NCBI GenBank assembly: GCA_963281255.1
Contig: OY725500.1
Coordinates: 2,170,001 to 2,234,000, forward strand
Reading direction: 5' to 3'
DNA: 64,000 bases
Source: Aphrocallistes beatrix
Lineage: Eukaryota; Porifera; Hexactinellida; Sceptrulophora; Aphrocallistidae
Positions 10,835 to 23,097 of the stretch are shown here, one piece after another. Position 1 is the first letter of the stretch. Each line of letters starts with the position of its first letter. The position numbers were made by a program, and so were the translations under genes. Under the pieces are notes generated by a model that was not told where the DNA came from, searched no databases, and was given only the letters and a program-made list of their open reading frames with translations.

Positions 10835-13059
10835 CAGTGGTTCCCAACCTGGGGTACGCGAGCCATTTTGTCAGGGATACGCGAACTACTTAATTGAGAT
10901 ATCTTAGATTATTGGTAACTTGTGGATTCAAGTTGACGAATCATAATTAAGTTGGCGCTAAAAACTTACTGTTATTCACTGTATCCTACTTACGTATGTA
11001 TCATTAGTGTTTTATATAAACATAATATTTCAGTCATAAATATAAATAGATAGTCTGTACTTTTCTCTACATTCTTATTCCGCAATATTGTGTACCCTTA
11101 TTCATAATGGAATCTGGAAAGAAGACGATTGTATTCCGACGAATATATCAAATATGGTTTTACTTCGATCAATATCAATAACATTGAGCGTCCACAATGC
11201 GTTATCTGTATTAAAACACTTTCTGCTGACAGCATGAAACCAAGCCTTTTGAGTAGGCATTTTGAAACATGTCATCCTGAACTTAAAGGCAGAGATCCCT
11301 CATATTTTTGAACGAAAAGAAAGTGGTGTAAAGAAAGCCCGATTAGATACCACTGGAACGTTTAATCAGCTTTCAGTTTCGGCAATTGAAGCGTCTTATG
11401 CTATTTCCTTGAAAATAGCTCAACAAAAGAAACCACATACAATTGGGGAAACTTTGATCCTTCCTTGCATCAAAGAAGCAGTTAAGTTCATGTTAGGTGA
11501 AGATGACGTTAAGAAATTAGCACCATTATCCATTTCCAATAACACTGTTCACCGTCGTATCGTAGATATGTCAGAAGATGTCAAGTTACAAGTATCTGAG
11601 ATGAAAACAGCACCATTGGGTTTATTCAGTATCCAGTTAGATGAGTTAACAGATGTAGCTTCATGTGCTCAGCTAATTTGCTTTGCCAGATATATCCATG
11701 ATAGGGAATTCAAAGAAGATTTTCTCTTTAGTCTGCCTTTACAAACAACAACAAGAGGAATTGATGTTTTTGAAAAAGTTAACGAATTCTTTATCGATAA
11801 CGGTTTGGTCTGGTAAAACCTATGTGGTGTCTGTACTGATGGGGCTCCTGCAATGTTAGGACGTCATTCAGGATTTCAAGCCCGAGTTAGAACTCAAGTT
11901 CCAGAAGTTTTGTCACTTCATTGCATGATACATAGACATGCTCTTGCTGTTAAAACACTCCCACTTTTGCTTTTGGATGTTATGTCTGGGGTTATAAAAT
12001 TGGTAAACTATATTAAGAGTAGTTCTTTGAATACACGTCTATTTCGAGAGTTATGTAAAGATCTAGATGCGAGTTCAGAAACCCTTCTATTTCACACAGA
12101 AGTGCGCTGGTTATCTAGAGGAATGTTGTTAAGCGAGTGTTTGAATTACGAGCCGAAATTCAAGAGTTTATTTTGCAAAAGAATAAACAAGACTTTATGT
12201 TGCATTTTAACATTGTCGAGCAGAGCCTAAAACTTGCCTACCTTGTTGATATTTTTTCTCAACTGAATAGACTAAATTTATTCATGCAAGGAATAGAAAA
12301 TACGATACTTGACATTGTGGATAAGGTCAATGCATTCATAATGAAACTAGAGCTGTGGAGTGGTCAAATTAGCAAAGGAAAATTGGACCAGTTTCATACT
12401 TTGAATGCACTCACTACGGAGAAGAAGACAGTTTTAGATGTTGAAACGAAAGAGGTAATTCTGGTGCACTTGAGAGCACTACAGAAATATTTTTTGTCAT
12501 ATTTTGAAGATGTGAATGACAGAGATTTCAAATTTGTCAGAAATCCTTTCAAAGTTGATTTTAATTCGATCCCAGAAGCCGAACAGGAAGAATTCATTGA
12601 ATTGATCAATGATAGCAATGCAAAAGAATTGTTCGCTGAAGTTCATCTGATTAGTTTCTGGTGCAAGATGGTCAATGCCTACCCCAAAGTATCTAAACTG
12701 GCTATTAGACTGCTACTCCCATTTCCTTCCACTTACTTGTGTGAATCCGGTTTTTCGACACTGTTTCACATAAAGACCAAACACAGGAATCGATTGTCTG
12801 TTCAAGACGACATGCGATGTGCAATTGCAAAGACTTCGCCTGACATTAAGATACTAGCTGCATTGAAGCAATCGCAACCGTCTCATTAACACACGTAATT
12901 TATTATACAGTACGTTATATATAAATCTACTCCTCAAAGCAATTCTTTCTAGTAAATAAACATTCATACAATAAACTCAACTATACTTTTTTACAGGGGT
13001 ACGCGGTAAATTTTCTATCTCGAAGGGGTACGTGAGTTAGGAAAGGTTGGGAATCACTG
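10835..13059 (+). mobile_element. hAT transposon, 2225 bp
   Basis: Ends CAGTGGTTCCCAACCTGGGG and ..GGTTGGGAATCACTG, with 8-bp duplications ATCTAGGG at 10827-10834 and 13060-13067. These are classic features of hAT elements of the Charlie/Buster kind. Almost full-length transposase inside. It is inserted in the transposase gene 10689-13596. Confidence 0.95.
11107..12889 (+). pseudogene. hAT transposase (ZBED5/SCAND3-like), lightly broken
   Basis: Starts MESGKK at 11107. It has a BED zinc finger (CVICIKTLSADSMKPS .. RHFETCH), the RNase H-like core with LFSIQLDELTDVASCAQL (first Asp), CTDGAPAMLG (second Asp), SLHCMIHRHALAVKTLP, and the hAT dimerisation end PFPSTYLCESGFSTLFHIKTKHRNRLSVQDDMR. The order and length (about 590 codons) match a full ZBED5-type transposase. 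Damage is small: frameshifts near 11140 and 11300, a TAA at 11814 after NGLVW, and a frameshift near 12150-12230. This suggests a fairly recent loss of function. Confidence 0.92.
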
Positions 13060-13716
13060 ATCTAGGGTTTGGGGGTTGTTTTTATACACTTATCCTTAGA
13101 GTAACTAACCCCAGAGAAAATAATCCAGAGGGTTCAGATATGGTGAGTTCGGCGACCATGGGAAGTCTGTCTTCCCGCTGATGATGCGGTATCGAAACAG
13201 GGTTTTGAGGTACTCCCGGGTGCTTATGGCAGTGTGGCAGGTTCTCCATCTTGCATAAACCATGCAGTGGTAGCCCCAAGTCGTTTGGATCTCAATTCTT
13301 GGTGGAATTTGCCGATAACCTCTTGATAATTGTCTGATCAACAGTGGTTGTTCGACAGTTGTTGTCCTCGAACCAATATGGACCGATGATCCCCTTTTCG
13401 CTCAAGGCACACCAAGCAGTCACCTTTGGACTATGTAGAGGCTTCTCTTGAGGGTCTAAATGAGGGTTTTCTGATCCCCAGAACCTATAGTTCTGCCTGT
13501 TGACCAGGCCTCCCGTTGAGCTCTTGAATAGGACTGATTTTTATGGTAGAATTCCACCATCTTGATCTGCTTTTGTTTGTCATCAAGCTTGTCCATTTTG
13601 CTGTCACACAAATGTCAGGTGCTAAACAACATCGTAAAAGGGGAAGATGATTAGTAAAATATTTACTTGTAATTTCAAATTATTTTCGTGATACAATCCA
13701 TGAAACACCTATGTAT

Positions 13717-14261
13717 ATCCTTACTATTAAAACTCGATTAATGTTTGTGTATATATATATATATCTGTAACGAATTGATTGAAGAAACTGCCGGGTGCAG
13801 AAAGCTGATTTTTGGCATGTGGGAGTCTTTTGGCTATGGCTCCAGTAAGTTCTGAGCTCAGAGCAAAATGTCGACTCATCATGGAATTATGACGTCATTG
13901 TCACCTTTTTAAAAGTTAAGCAACACAGTTATTCGGGCATTACTCAGCCATTATAGGAGATAGAAGGCTGAAATTTTAATAGAATATGTATACTAACATA
14001 CCTCATATATGATGCAACTATCATCAAAAAATGATGACTCATCACTTTGCTATGACGTCATCATTACTCATCAAAATTTTACAAATTGACAAATTTGGTC
14101 ATTTTTCGTGCGATGTCGGTTATCACAGTAGGACAGACGTAATTAGAGATGTTATCTCCCTTATAATTAACCATTGTGACCTCCAGGCGACCGAAGGGAG
14201 CCTCCAGCGGACATAGTGTCCGCCAGCCGCGCAGCGCAAGCAAGCGAAGCGCGCTTGTACG
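13717..14261 (+). repeat. Family-A unit 1 with left terminus
   Basis: Starts with the family end ATCCTTACTATTAAAACTCG, then a TA run, then the unit from CTGTAACGAATTGATTGAAG to the GC-rich cap GCAAGCAAGCGAAGCGCGCT. Two TGACGTCA palindromes at about 13889 and 14053. A Tc1 derivative has inserted at its 3' edge. Confidence 0.9.
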
Positions 14262-14263
14262 TA

Positions 14264-15019
14264 CAGTTTGTCCCATAATTATTGCAACAAAGCAGAATTT
14301 ATATTCAACCTTATCCCAGTCATTCTTCAAATGCTATGAAATAGTAATGTTCTGTTCTCTATTCGTACTAAAGTATTTCCCAACTAATAAAACCCCCAAA
14401 TTATTTATTTCTAATTTTGGACTTTTTATTTTATCGCTTTTAATTCATGATGACTCATCATTTTTATGTTTTATGTTATGAGATAGCTTTAAAGAGCAAC
14501 AACACTACTAAATGACTCAAGTTTTTAAACGAAAAAGATTTGTAGAACTTGTTAGTGAGGGGAAGCATACTCAAGCTGAAATTGCTTCTCTCTTGGATGT
14601 TAATCGAAGTACTATCAACCGTGTTATCAAGCGTGCAAATTCAGAATCTGGGCTGGATCATAAGAAAGGTGCTGAAAGGCCTGCTGTAAAGCGTCAAAAA
14701 ATTAAATTGAGTTGTTCCCATTATGTAAATAAAGATGCACAAAAGCCACTGAAATCGATAGAAAACGTCCTAAAACAATAAAAGATCTTAAAATCCGATT
14801 TGAAGAAATTTGGGATCATATCTCTCCTGAATTCCTGGTTCCGTTTTGGCAGTCAATACCTCGCCGCTGCCAAATGGTGATAAAGAACAAGGGTTATAAA
14901 ATAAAATACTAATCATTAGATACGTTGTGTTCTCTTAGAATCGTTAAATCTAGTTCACATCGCCTATTTTATAGAATAATTCCAATTTTGTTATGTTGCA
15001 ATAATTATGGGACAAACTG
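14264..15019 (+). mobile_element. Tc1-like element, internally deleted (756 bp)
   Basis: Ends CAGTTTGTCCCATAATTATT and its complement, flanked by TA (14262-14263, 15020-15021). Codes only the transposase N-terminal HTH and a short C-terminal piece. Confidence 0.92.
14512..14910 (+). pseudogene. Tc1 transposase remnant: N-terminal HTH joined to C-terminus
   Basis: Opens MTQVFKRKRFVELVSEGK, with the HTH segment AEIASLLDVNRSTINRVIKR (first PAIRED-like subdomain) and SGLDHKKGAERPAV. After the stop at 14781, frames read IWDHISPEFLVPFWQSIPRR and MVIKNKGYKIKY, the usual Tc1 carboxyl end. The whole DDE catalytic part is missing, so it is a deletion derivative. Confidence 0.8.
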
Positions 15020-15042
15020 TATATATATATATATATATATCA

Positions 15043-15524
15043 CTGTAACGAATTGATTGAAGAAACTGCCAAGCATAGAAAGCTGATTTTTGGCATGTGG
15101 GAGTCTTTTGGCTATGGTTCCAATATGTTCTGAGCTCAGACGAAAATGTCGTCTCATCATGGAATTATGACGTCATTGTCACCTTTTTTGTAATTAGAAA
15201 TTTCTGTTTTTCGACTATAACTCAGCCATTTTAGGTGATACAAGGCTGAAATTTTAATAGAATGTGTATATTAATATATCCCTATATGATACACCTCCTA
15301 TACAAAAATGATGACACATCACTCTGTTATGATGTCATCATTACGCATCAACATTTTTAAAATTGACAAATTTGGAATTTTTTCGTGCGATATCGATTAT
15401 AACAGTAGTGCAGCGTATTTAGAGATGTTATCTCCCTTATAATTAATCAATGGTGACCACCGGGGCTTCCGGCGGACACTTAGTGTCCGTCAGCTGCGCT
15501 GCACAAGCAAGCGAAGCGCGCTTG
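15043..15524 (+). repeat. Family-A unit 2
   Basis: CTGTAACGAATTGATTGAAG to GCGAAGCGCGCTTG. It follows unit 1 with only TA microsatellite (and the Tc1 derivative) between, so the units are in tandem. Confidence 0.9.
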
Positions 15525-15549
15525 AATATATATCTATATATCTATATAT

Positions 15550-16044
15550 CTGTAACGAATTGATTGAAGAAACTGCCATGCGCAAAAAGCTGTTTTTTGG
15601 CATGCTGGAGTCTTTTGGCTATGGCTCTACTAAGTTCTGAGCTCAGACGAAAATGTCGACTCATTATGGAATTATGACGTCATTGTCACCTTTTTTATAA
15701 TTATAAATTTCAGTTTTTCGACCATAACTCAGCCTTTTTAAGTGATGGAAGTCTGAAATTTTAATAGAATGTGTATATTAATATATCTCATATATGTTAC
15801 AACTATAATAAAAAAATGAAGACTCAGCACTCTGTTAATGACGTCATCATTACGCATCAAAATTTTTAAAATTGACAAATTTGGTGATTTTCCATGTGAT
15901 ATTGATTATAACATTAGGACAGACGTATTTCGAGATGTTATCTCCCTTATAATTAATCAATGTGACCCCAGGCGCCCAAAGGGCGCCTCCGGTGGACACA
16001 AAGTGTCCGCCAGCCGCTCAGCGCAAGCAAGCGAAGCGCGCTTG
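15550..16044 (+). repeat. Family-A unit 3
   Basis: Third tandem unit, full length. It includes one of the recurrent short ORFs (15838-16047, MTSSLRIKIFKIDKFGDFPC..). Confidence 0.9.
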
Positions 16045-16046
16045 TA

Positions 16047-17387
16047 ACTAATAATTAATCGGAAAACCGCCTGATTCTATCACTAACTGGCACCTGCGTG
16101 GCATGGAATCACAGTATGGCTTGAGAAATTCAGGATTTATGTTCGACCATACGATCTCGAGTTTTTCTCTCAGTTCGGCAATTGTCCTGGGAGCTCGTTT
16201 TATGAGTTCTCCTTTAACCCATCAGAAAACATTCTCAATCGGTTTGAGGTCAGGCCTCTGCGAAGGCCATGGTAGATGGTTTGGGATATTTGGAACAAAA
16301 ATTCCTTGACAACCTTCGAGGTGTGTTTTGGGTCATTATCCATGACTAGACGACATTCATTTTGATGAAAGACCTCAGCCTGGGTTAACAAATGCCCTTC
16401 TAGGATGGTAATAAACATTTGGTTGTTCATATTATCAGTAAAGATGGAGAGAGGAAACGTCCCCATTGAGCTAAATCCTGCTAAAACATTAATTTGGGGG
16501 TATGTTTAGTCGTTGGAGCTGTTCTTTGATTCGGATTTGTCCACATTTTAATCCTTCCTCGAGTCAACCAAATCGACATTTCATCGGTATAAACAGTCTT
16601 ATACCATGCTTTTTTGGGTAATTATGCTTCTTTGCCCATTGAACTCTCGCAAGCCGATTTTTCTCGCTCACCATTGGTCTGTTGGTCGGATATTTTTTAG
16701 TATAGTCGAGGTCTTTCATCGCTCGCCAGACAGTTTCATGAGAAGCTTTCCCGGGGACAAGATTAGCCAAAGTACGCAGAGAGATATGGCTTACTTCTGA
16801 TCTGTTGGGAAATGCTTTTTCGGATAGATAATCTCAGTTTAGACGGTCTTCCCTTACGATGTTCTAAACCAATGTTGTCTTGTTTTCTAGATTTCACCCT
16901 ATAAACCGTGGCAACGCTTACGCCCAACTTCCGTGATATCTCTTTTACAGATAAACCGGAGTTGTTCAAAAGTGTTTCTATTTGAGTTCTCTTTAGTTTT
17001 TGACTCATGTAGGCAGTATTACTAGCTAAATCATTGACAGGAAAATATAAAAGTTAACCCGAGCACGTCCAGGAATGTTGAATTGGAAGTGAAAGTTAAT
17101 TGAAAGTAAAATGAAAATGAAAGCTGGGTCATTTCTATTTATACCTTTGACCCCAGTAATCCTCGGGTTATTAAATATGCAAAAAATTAAGAAAATGATG
17201 ACGTCATCATTTAATTTGAGCTTGTATTTTAGCAAAAAATGAAAATTTCTTTCAATATGTTCAAAATACTTCAGAAAAAAAAAGATAAAGATAATTTTGA
17301 TAGAGAGTAAATGATAGAAGAGAGATATTTATTAAAATTGGTTCAATAAGAATTTATAAAAATTCTCAATAATTATGTTACAGACTG
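16047..17387 (-). mobile_element. Tc1-like transposon with broken transposase
   Basis: The minus-strand start is at the right. The end CAGTCTGTAACATAATTATT (complement ends at 17387, TA after) matches the end seen at 10441; the other end at 16047 is diverged or lost. The transposase reads MSQKLKRTQIETLLNNSGL (17008) with HTH KEISRKLGVSVATVYRV. The next parts are NLVPGKASHETVWRAMKDL (16770) and LVMDNDPKHTSKVVKEFL (second catalytic Asp, about 16340). RRPDLKPIEN-type residues with the catalytic Glu then appear in another frame near 16240. At least three frame breaks. Confidence 0.85.
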
Positions 17388-17419
17388 TATATAAATGCAC
17401 ATAAGTATACATACACAAA

Positions 17420-17555
17420 GATTAGTTGAGTTTTAATAGTAGCGATATATCTTTACTTTTAAAATTCAATTAATCTTTGTGTATATATCTCTCTTATTTT
17501 TCGAGTGTATCGTTTATAAATTAAGACAGATGTAATTCGAGATGTTAATGATAAA
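17420..17555 (+). repeat. Family-A right end abutting a left end, plus fragment
   Basis: TTAGTTGAGTTTTAATAGTA (right end, to 17446) is followed at once by a left end (ATCTTTACTTTTAAAATTCA). Next comes a short piece of the unit (CGAGTGTATCGTTTATAAAT). The L..R frame 13717-17446 therefore encloses three units and two Tc1 insertions. Confidence 0.65.
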
Positions 17556-17895
17556 ATATTTCTAATTAATTTAACAATATGAAAAAAAAATCCGCTGCAA
17601 CGAGTTGACAAAATTATTTCAAAAATTAAAAATATAATCACTATTTAAAACATTCTAATCGAGCCAATTTGTTCCTTATTGAATATGCTTCATAACGCAA
17701 TTTTGATTTTGACTCTATGTAGTACTGAAGTTGAGTTATGCTCAACATAAGTTGTGGCTGTAATTGATATGGATCATACTAAGTATACGTAGATTCGGAG
17801 TAAACTATGCATAGGAGCAGTATACTCTCGCACGTTTTATGTGTACTTAGTATAGAGTGATGATTTTGTACCATTCAATTAGCGCTACTATAATA

Positions 17896-18052
17896 TTGAT
17901 TTTTGAGATTAGTCTCACCTTAACTAACAATGTATGCCTAGGCGTCTGAAGGACACCTCTGGCGGGCATAAATGGTCTGCCAACCGCGCAGCACGAGCAA
18001 GCGAGCGCGCCTGTATGTATATAAACATTAATTGAGTTTTTATAGTAAGGAT
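17896..18052 (+). repeat. Family-A 3' fragment with right terminus
   Basis: Diverged 3' part with the GC-rich cap (CAGCACGAGCAAGCGAGCGC) and right end CATTAATTGAGTTTTTATAG..AAGGAT. Confidence 0.75.
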
Positions 18053-18433
18053 TAGTATAATTAGAATTTCAATTAATAGGTTGCAAATATTATAAGAAAT
18101 TTAAGCTCAAGAACATTATCGCGATTTGATGTAAAGCATCTCAAATACATTAAATTTCAGGCAATTTAGGGGAAGAACATTATAAACTCACGAAATTAAT
18201 GTGAATAAAAAATGTTTTTCTCGTATCAGATTGATTCCATATCTGAATATATCTGATAGTCAAAAGCATCAGCACAGTTATTCTTTTAACAAATTGTTGA
18301 AAAGCTTAATGTACTATTGCAGCTAGCTAATATAAGAAGACTTATTACATAGACAAGAGTTGTAAATTCTAGCAGTCTGTCTTTGGATTTTCAAAGAAAG
18401 TATGAATGACAATTTGGTTTTATCGAAGTAAAT

Positions 18434-18546
18434 GGCTTGTACATAAATTGTACATAAATTGTATATATATTGATAATGCATATAAATTGATAATGCATGT
18501 ATATAAATTGATAATGCAACTTGTACATAAATTGATAATGCATGTT
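18434..18546. repeat. ~20-bp minisatellite
   Basis: About five variable copies of TATAAATTGATAATGCATG, some with TGTACATAAATTG. It lies just downstream of the DRC3 stop codon on the minus strand (3' UTR side). Confidence 0.8.
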
Positions 18547-18641
18547 GAGGCAAATTATGATATTTATAAATCTCAAATTCAATGGTACATGTAATAAGCA
18601 GAATTCGAATTTGAAATTAATATAAATTTCTGATTATTCGG

Positions 18642-19596
18642 TTAACTGAATATTGCATGGTCTTCAAGATCTTGGAGTAATAGGTATTGTGAATCGATAA
18701 AGTTGTTTATTTCAGCAATCTTTAGCCGACCCCTTTTGTTCTCTGTTTTGAAAGTCTTATCGATCAAATTTTTCAAAAAAATAGATGATGAAGTGCTGAT
18801 AATATCCTCTTTATTATCAATTTTACTCATATGTGAATCATGGGAACTAGTAATATTAGCAAGAAGAGAATCTTTATCCATTAGTAGCCGTAATAATTCG
18901 TCTGGGGGATCAAATTCCAATTGATTTTTATTAAATAGTTCAAATGATAATTGGCCAATTTCATTCAGTTTCTCAAAGTAACACGTGGCTATTTCTCTTA
19001 AGTTGGAGAAAAACACACGTATACCTTCGATAAATATTGTAAACATTTCGTTTAAATTCCGCTCAAATTCTTGAATAATAGCATCTAATTGATCAACTAC
19101 ATCCATTTCATTCTTTAATAAGAAAGAATTTAAAGAAACTAATTTAGAACGAATTATGGTTATTTTTTCCTTAAAAATATTGTCATCACAATCGGTAACA
19201 AGTAGACTTTCAATATTACATCGGTGATTCTTAAACTGCAAAATTTTTTGGCTTGCAATTTTATCGTTCGTATGGATCAGATTTTCAAAACATTGATTAA
19301 ATAATTCAATCTCATTTTCACGATTTTCCTTAGCGCTCAGGGCAAAGACACTACATGATTTACAAACTGCGAGAAAATCTTCTTTAAATATAGCGAAGAC
19401 CTCATCGACACCATGGAGAAGATTGAGCGTGAGATTATCATCACTAAGTATATCTGTCAGAAACTCAGCTCCATTTAACCCAGTAATAAAAGCTGAGTCT
19501 TCGTTTAAGCGTTGTAATTGTATTTCATCATATAATATTTTTCTACTAAGAATTTCTTGAGATGAATCCTCAAGAAGTTGTATTTCAATTTCATAC
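18642..19596 (-). CDS. DRC3: DRC3 (LRRC48) terminal exon, coiled-coil half
   Basis: Dynein regulatory complex subunit 3 is part of the nexin-dynein link of motile cilia. This exon starts at 19596 after an AATATTTTAG acceptor. It gives one base plus 318 codons to a stop at 18642, all open. The protein is helical and acidic: YEIEIQLLEDSSQEILSRK at the start, DVVDQLDAIIQEFERNLNEM, FDPPDELLRLLMDKDSLLA, then SSHDSHMSKIDNKED, and EINNFIDSQYLLLQDLED near the end. The SHDxHxxKIDNxED block and the following EIN.xID segment are hallmarks of the DRC3 C-terminus, and order and spacing agree with the family. The single 5' base completes the codon left by the exon at 48984-49228 (AG+G = Arg). The ORF is intact, in contrast to everything around it. 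Confidence 0.87.
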
Positions 19597-20045
19597 CTAA
19601 AATATTAGGAAAGAAAGTAAATCATAGAATTGATATTCAAAATATATATTCAACAGAGTGATATAATATAACTAAGTATTGAAAGAAGGTTATTATGAAT
19701 TCTACAGATTATTCCTTGATAAAAAACGGTTAAATGAAATTCTCTCAAAATATTGGCAAAAGCAAATCATAATAACTTTCATCATTATACAGAGAAATAG
19801 TTTTAGTTTCCACACTGTATAGCAAAGTGACCACAAAACTGATTCATGCATTAATTGCTCTGAATTAGTGAATAATGTTACTCTGTCATCGCTAAGTCTT
19901 AGACGCTATAGATATTGAACGTGTTTAATCTTGCAAACAGCAAATAAATAACTCCAGAAATGATCTTAATTGCGAGATATCAAACAGATTTGGTCTATCC
20001 CTGATTATTTTGAATTTTTTGCTTGCTTGTCTTGAGATCACCATC

Positions 20046-20399
20046 ATCCTTACTATTAAAACTCGATTAATGCATATTTATTTATTTATATACAAATATA
20101 TATATATATATATATCTGTAACGAATTGAATGAAGAAACTGCCAGGCACAGAAAGCTGATTTTTGGCATGTAGGAGTTTTTCTAGCTATGGCTCCACTAA
20201 GTTCTGACCTCAGACCAAAATGTCAACTCATTATGGAATTATGACGTCATTGTCACCTTTTTTATAATTAGAAATTTCAGTTTTTCGATTATAACTAAGC
20301 CATTTTAAGTAATAGAAGGCTGAAATTTTAATAGAATGTGTATATTAATATGTATATGATTATCAAAAATGATGACTCATCACTCTGATGACTCATCAC
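20046..20399 (+). repeat. Family-A copy, truncated
   Basis: Left end ATCCTTACTATTAAAACTCG, TA run, unit start and first ~300 bp. It stops after a duplicated GATGACTCATCACT at the junction with a gag fragment. Confidence 0.88.
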
Positions 20400-21060
20400 T
20401 GTCTTCCCTTCTGTTGGGATGAAGTGCATGGCCGCATTGGTTTGCATTTTTTTCGACATCTTTGTAATGGCAATCAACCACTCGTTAGCTCGCACCACAA
20501 TTGATTGATTCGTCCTGCTTCCTTTACTATATAGAACTATTCAAAACCAATTTCGGACCGTTTAAATCCTGTAAGTTGCGGTTTGCAACCTCCATTGCTT
20601 GGCCTATTTCGAGAAATTGCTTGTAAGTCATATCTGATTCTGCGAGTAGACGACGTTGGAAACCTCCAGCATTTATACCGAAGACAAGGAAAGGCGGTCG
20701 CGAAGCATATATCATTTAGTGTGTTCACCGAACCCACAGTTTTCAGAGTGCATCTAAACAGCCAATGACTCTCCCTAACGGCTCCTGGAATGGCGAGTGA
20801 ACCTTTCGACATTTATTGATGGCCTACGCTGTAGATGATTCCCCATTATCTCGAAAAGCTCCTCTAAGCTCTTCCTCGCCGCCATTTCAGGAGCCAACCA
20901 ATTTCCTGAAGTTAGTTTATCTAAGCCCCACAAGCAGTCAAGAAGATCGCCCTCTTCTTCTCAGCTGCATCGACGTCATTAGCAAATAAATACTGCTAAA
21001 CCGTTCCGTGTAAGAATAAAATTTAGCTCCCGGCCTCAAACTCTTATATAACATCATGCT
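20400..21060 (-). pseudogene. Ty3/gypsy gag (capsid) fragment
   Basis: The minus strand in changing frames gives the pattern of gypsy-type Gag. In order there is a segment with AEKK-like lysines and an FLTACGA-type motif, a VERF-type motif, then FGINAGGFQRRLLAESDMTY and KQFLEIGQAMEVANRNLQDL. The last block is the capsid C-terminal helix region. Many stops and frameshifts. It is on the opposite strand from the pol at 1-10000 and is a separate insertion. Confidence 0.7.
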
Positions 21061-21639
21061 TGGACATCACCAAGACTGTCACTACGTCGCTTATGTAATA
21101 AACTTTGGTTTAGAATGGTGTGATGATTATTAATAAGTTAAGACAACTATCCTGTAATGGATATAGAAATGAACGTCGAAAGCAATTCAAAAAAATGGTA
21201 TTTTGCACACCTATTATCTTGTTGTTTAGCAAGACCTGGGTGTGGCGAGGTCTGATGGAAATGACTATCTGGCATTATTCCCTCGACACTTCTTCCAGCC
21301 TAATGTCTTTATTTCTTCCACTAAAGCGGGAGTACTAATGGTTGCTTTTATGACCTTTTTAAAGTTTTCCAAAATTTAAAAGTACTAATTTAACCCCTTT
21401 GCATGTCGTTGAGCAATAATTTTACCCATTTCAGGTAAAGGATTCAAGAATTAATAAAATCTTGAATGATAGACTGTTGCAAGGCAATAAAAAGTACAAA
21501 ATTCAAGTTAATGTAAATTAACTCAGGAGTGTGGATGACTTTAAGTGTAAGATTGAACAACAAAACATACCCACTACCCGGACGAAAGAAAGTATTTGTA
21601 CACATCATTATTTTATAGTAAAATGAGTCTAATCATGAA
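21061..21639. other. No recognisable feature
   Basis: AT-rich, without a credible ORF. A 72-codon ORF at 21120 has no family features. Confidence 0.5.
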
Positions 21640-22614
21640 GATCAATACTCCTAAACGGTAAGTGTTACAACTAATCCGATTCGAACTAGTTATTGTACAA
21701 TATTTCTCCTAATTCTTAATTCTTAATGTTTTAAAATTATTAATCACGTCTGCCTCATATGTTGCTACATAGCACTATAAATTGATGGTTATGAATTACT
21801 TCTTGTGCCACAGGTTGACAATATTACGTTGGGTTTACCAATATAAATGTTCAACTATTATCAATTGGAATTTGTAGATTTCAAATCTTAAATTAAATAA
21901 ATCGCTGCCACCATGTGACAAATATGTCCCCATTAATCACTATACATGATGGTAATGAATGACTTCCCAATTTAGATGTCCTTACAGATACAAATCACAA
22001 GGATTTAAATCATTGGTCTCAACGCAGTGTGACCACTTTTGGCTACCTCAGTCAGTCACCTTGTTAACCTGCAATATCTGTATTTTTTAGGGGAACAAGT
22101 TTAGATTATCCACAAGGATCCTTCTGACTTATAATCTTGATATTTTGACCTTTCTAGCCAATAATTAATAGTCGGTGAGGTGAATCTGTAAATTGTCCTT
22201 TCGCTTTTTCAAAGTTTGGATGAATAATGATTATCATTGAAGGTCCAGATCTGCTTCTCTCATCTATTGACCACTCTCCTCGAACCCTTAACTATCTCGT
22301 TGATGTTTCTGGGAGTTGGAGCACTTTTTCTATTAATATTCCTCTCAAATGTTTGATGCATTTTTAAGATAAATCTTCGGTTTTCATAGTACCTAACGAC
22401 CTTAGTTCCTTATTCTGTTGTGATCCTTGGCATTGCTTTCTAATGATGTAGTCTTTAGTAGAAAACAAAATATTTGACAAATGAATCGACCAAAAGACTT
22501 GGGAATAACGGTATTTTAAAATCAGGATACTTTCCGTGGCCCACCCTATAATTGCGCAGATTTCAAATTTGAAATCCGATGAGTTGTATCACTTACCATT
22601 TAGAAGTATTGATC
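21640..22614. repeat. Element with ~43-bp inverted ends
   Basis: GATCAATACTCCTAAACGGT (21640) has its inverted partner ACCATTTAGAAGTATTGATC (right arm 22572-22614); arms match over about 43 bp. No ORF inside. Probably a non-autonomous DNA element; class unknown. 22615-23097 shows nothing else. Confidence 0.55.
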
Positions 22615-23097
22615 ACTATGAATATTGATATTCTGCATTGTAGAGAAATATAGGGTTGAGTTGAGAACTTTCAGAACGCCAGTAGTACAAGTAAGTATAC
22701 GCGTAAATGTATTTATTATGCAATAAATTAATATAATGAGATCTTAGTGATTACCACTTAATAGTATTTCATGAAATGACTAAAATTATCAGTATCGATA
22801 GTTCCAATCACAATCTTGTTAAGGCCATGTCTGGCTCCATGTGTAACATGGAAGAAATTAATGAAATGAGATCTTAATGATTCTGGATTCAGCTTCCTGA
22901 TGGTTACATTGTGATATCTTATATTTGTCTACGGGAGTTAAGCTCAATACATTCACATTTCATTTTGAAAAGCTCGAGATGTTTTGCCAAAAATGCAAAT
23001 AATATTGCTCGTATTAATCCTCACAAACCTCACATATGATACAACTATCATCAAAAGATGACGACTCAACACTCTCTTCTAAATTCTGATGATTTAG

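Larger units (their letters stand above)
10689..13596 (-). pseudogene. IS630/Tc1/mariner-superfamily transposase split by a hAT
   Basis: Read from 13596: MDKLDDKQKQIKMVEF. It then continues in shifted frames with the features of a DDE transposase: LHSPKVTAWCALSEKGIIGP, WFMQDGEPATLP (second Asp, near 13245), and SPNSPYLNPLDYFLWG (third Asp, near 13115). After the hAT insertion the C-terminus continues at 10826 with DELKTEIESFI and FALRLNRVIVKNGSHIEDV, then stop at 10689. Joining the two sides across the 8-bp duplication restores NPQTLDELKTE. Frameshifts and stops make it inactive. The exact family (maT- or Visitor-like) cannot be set by eye. Confidence 0.8.

Noticed and set aside
18323..18594. 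Three overlapping ORFs near 18.4 kb
   Set aside because: They are translations of the ~20-bp minisatellite (QYIYM, YKLIMH repeats).
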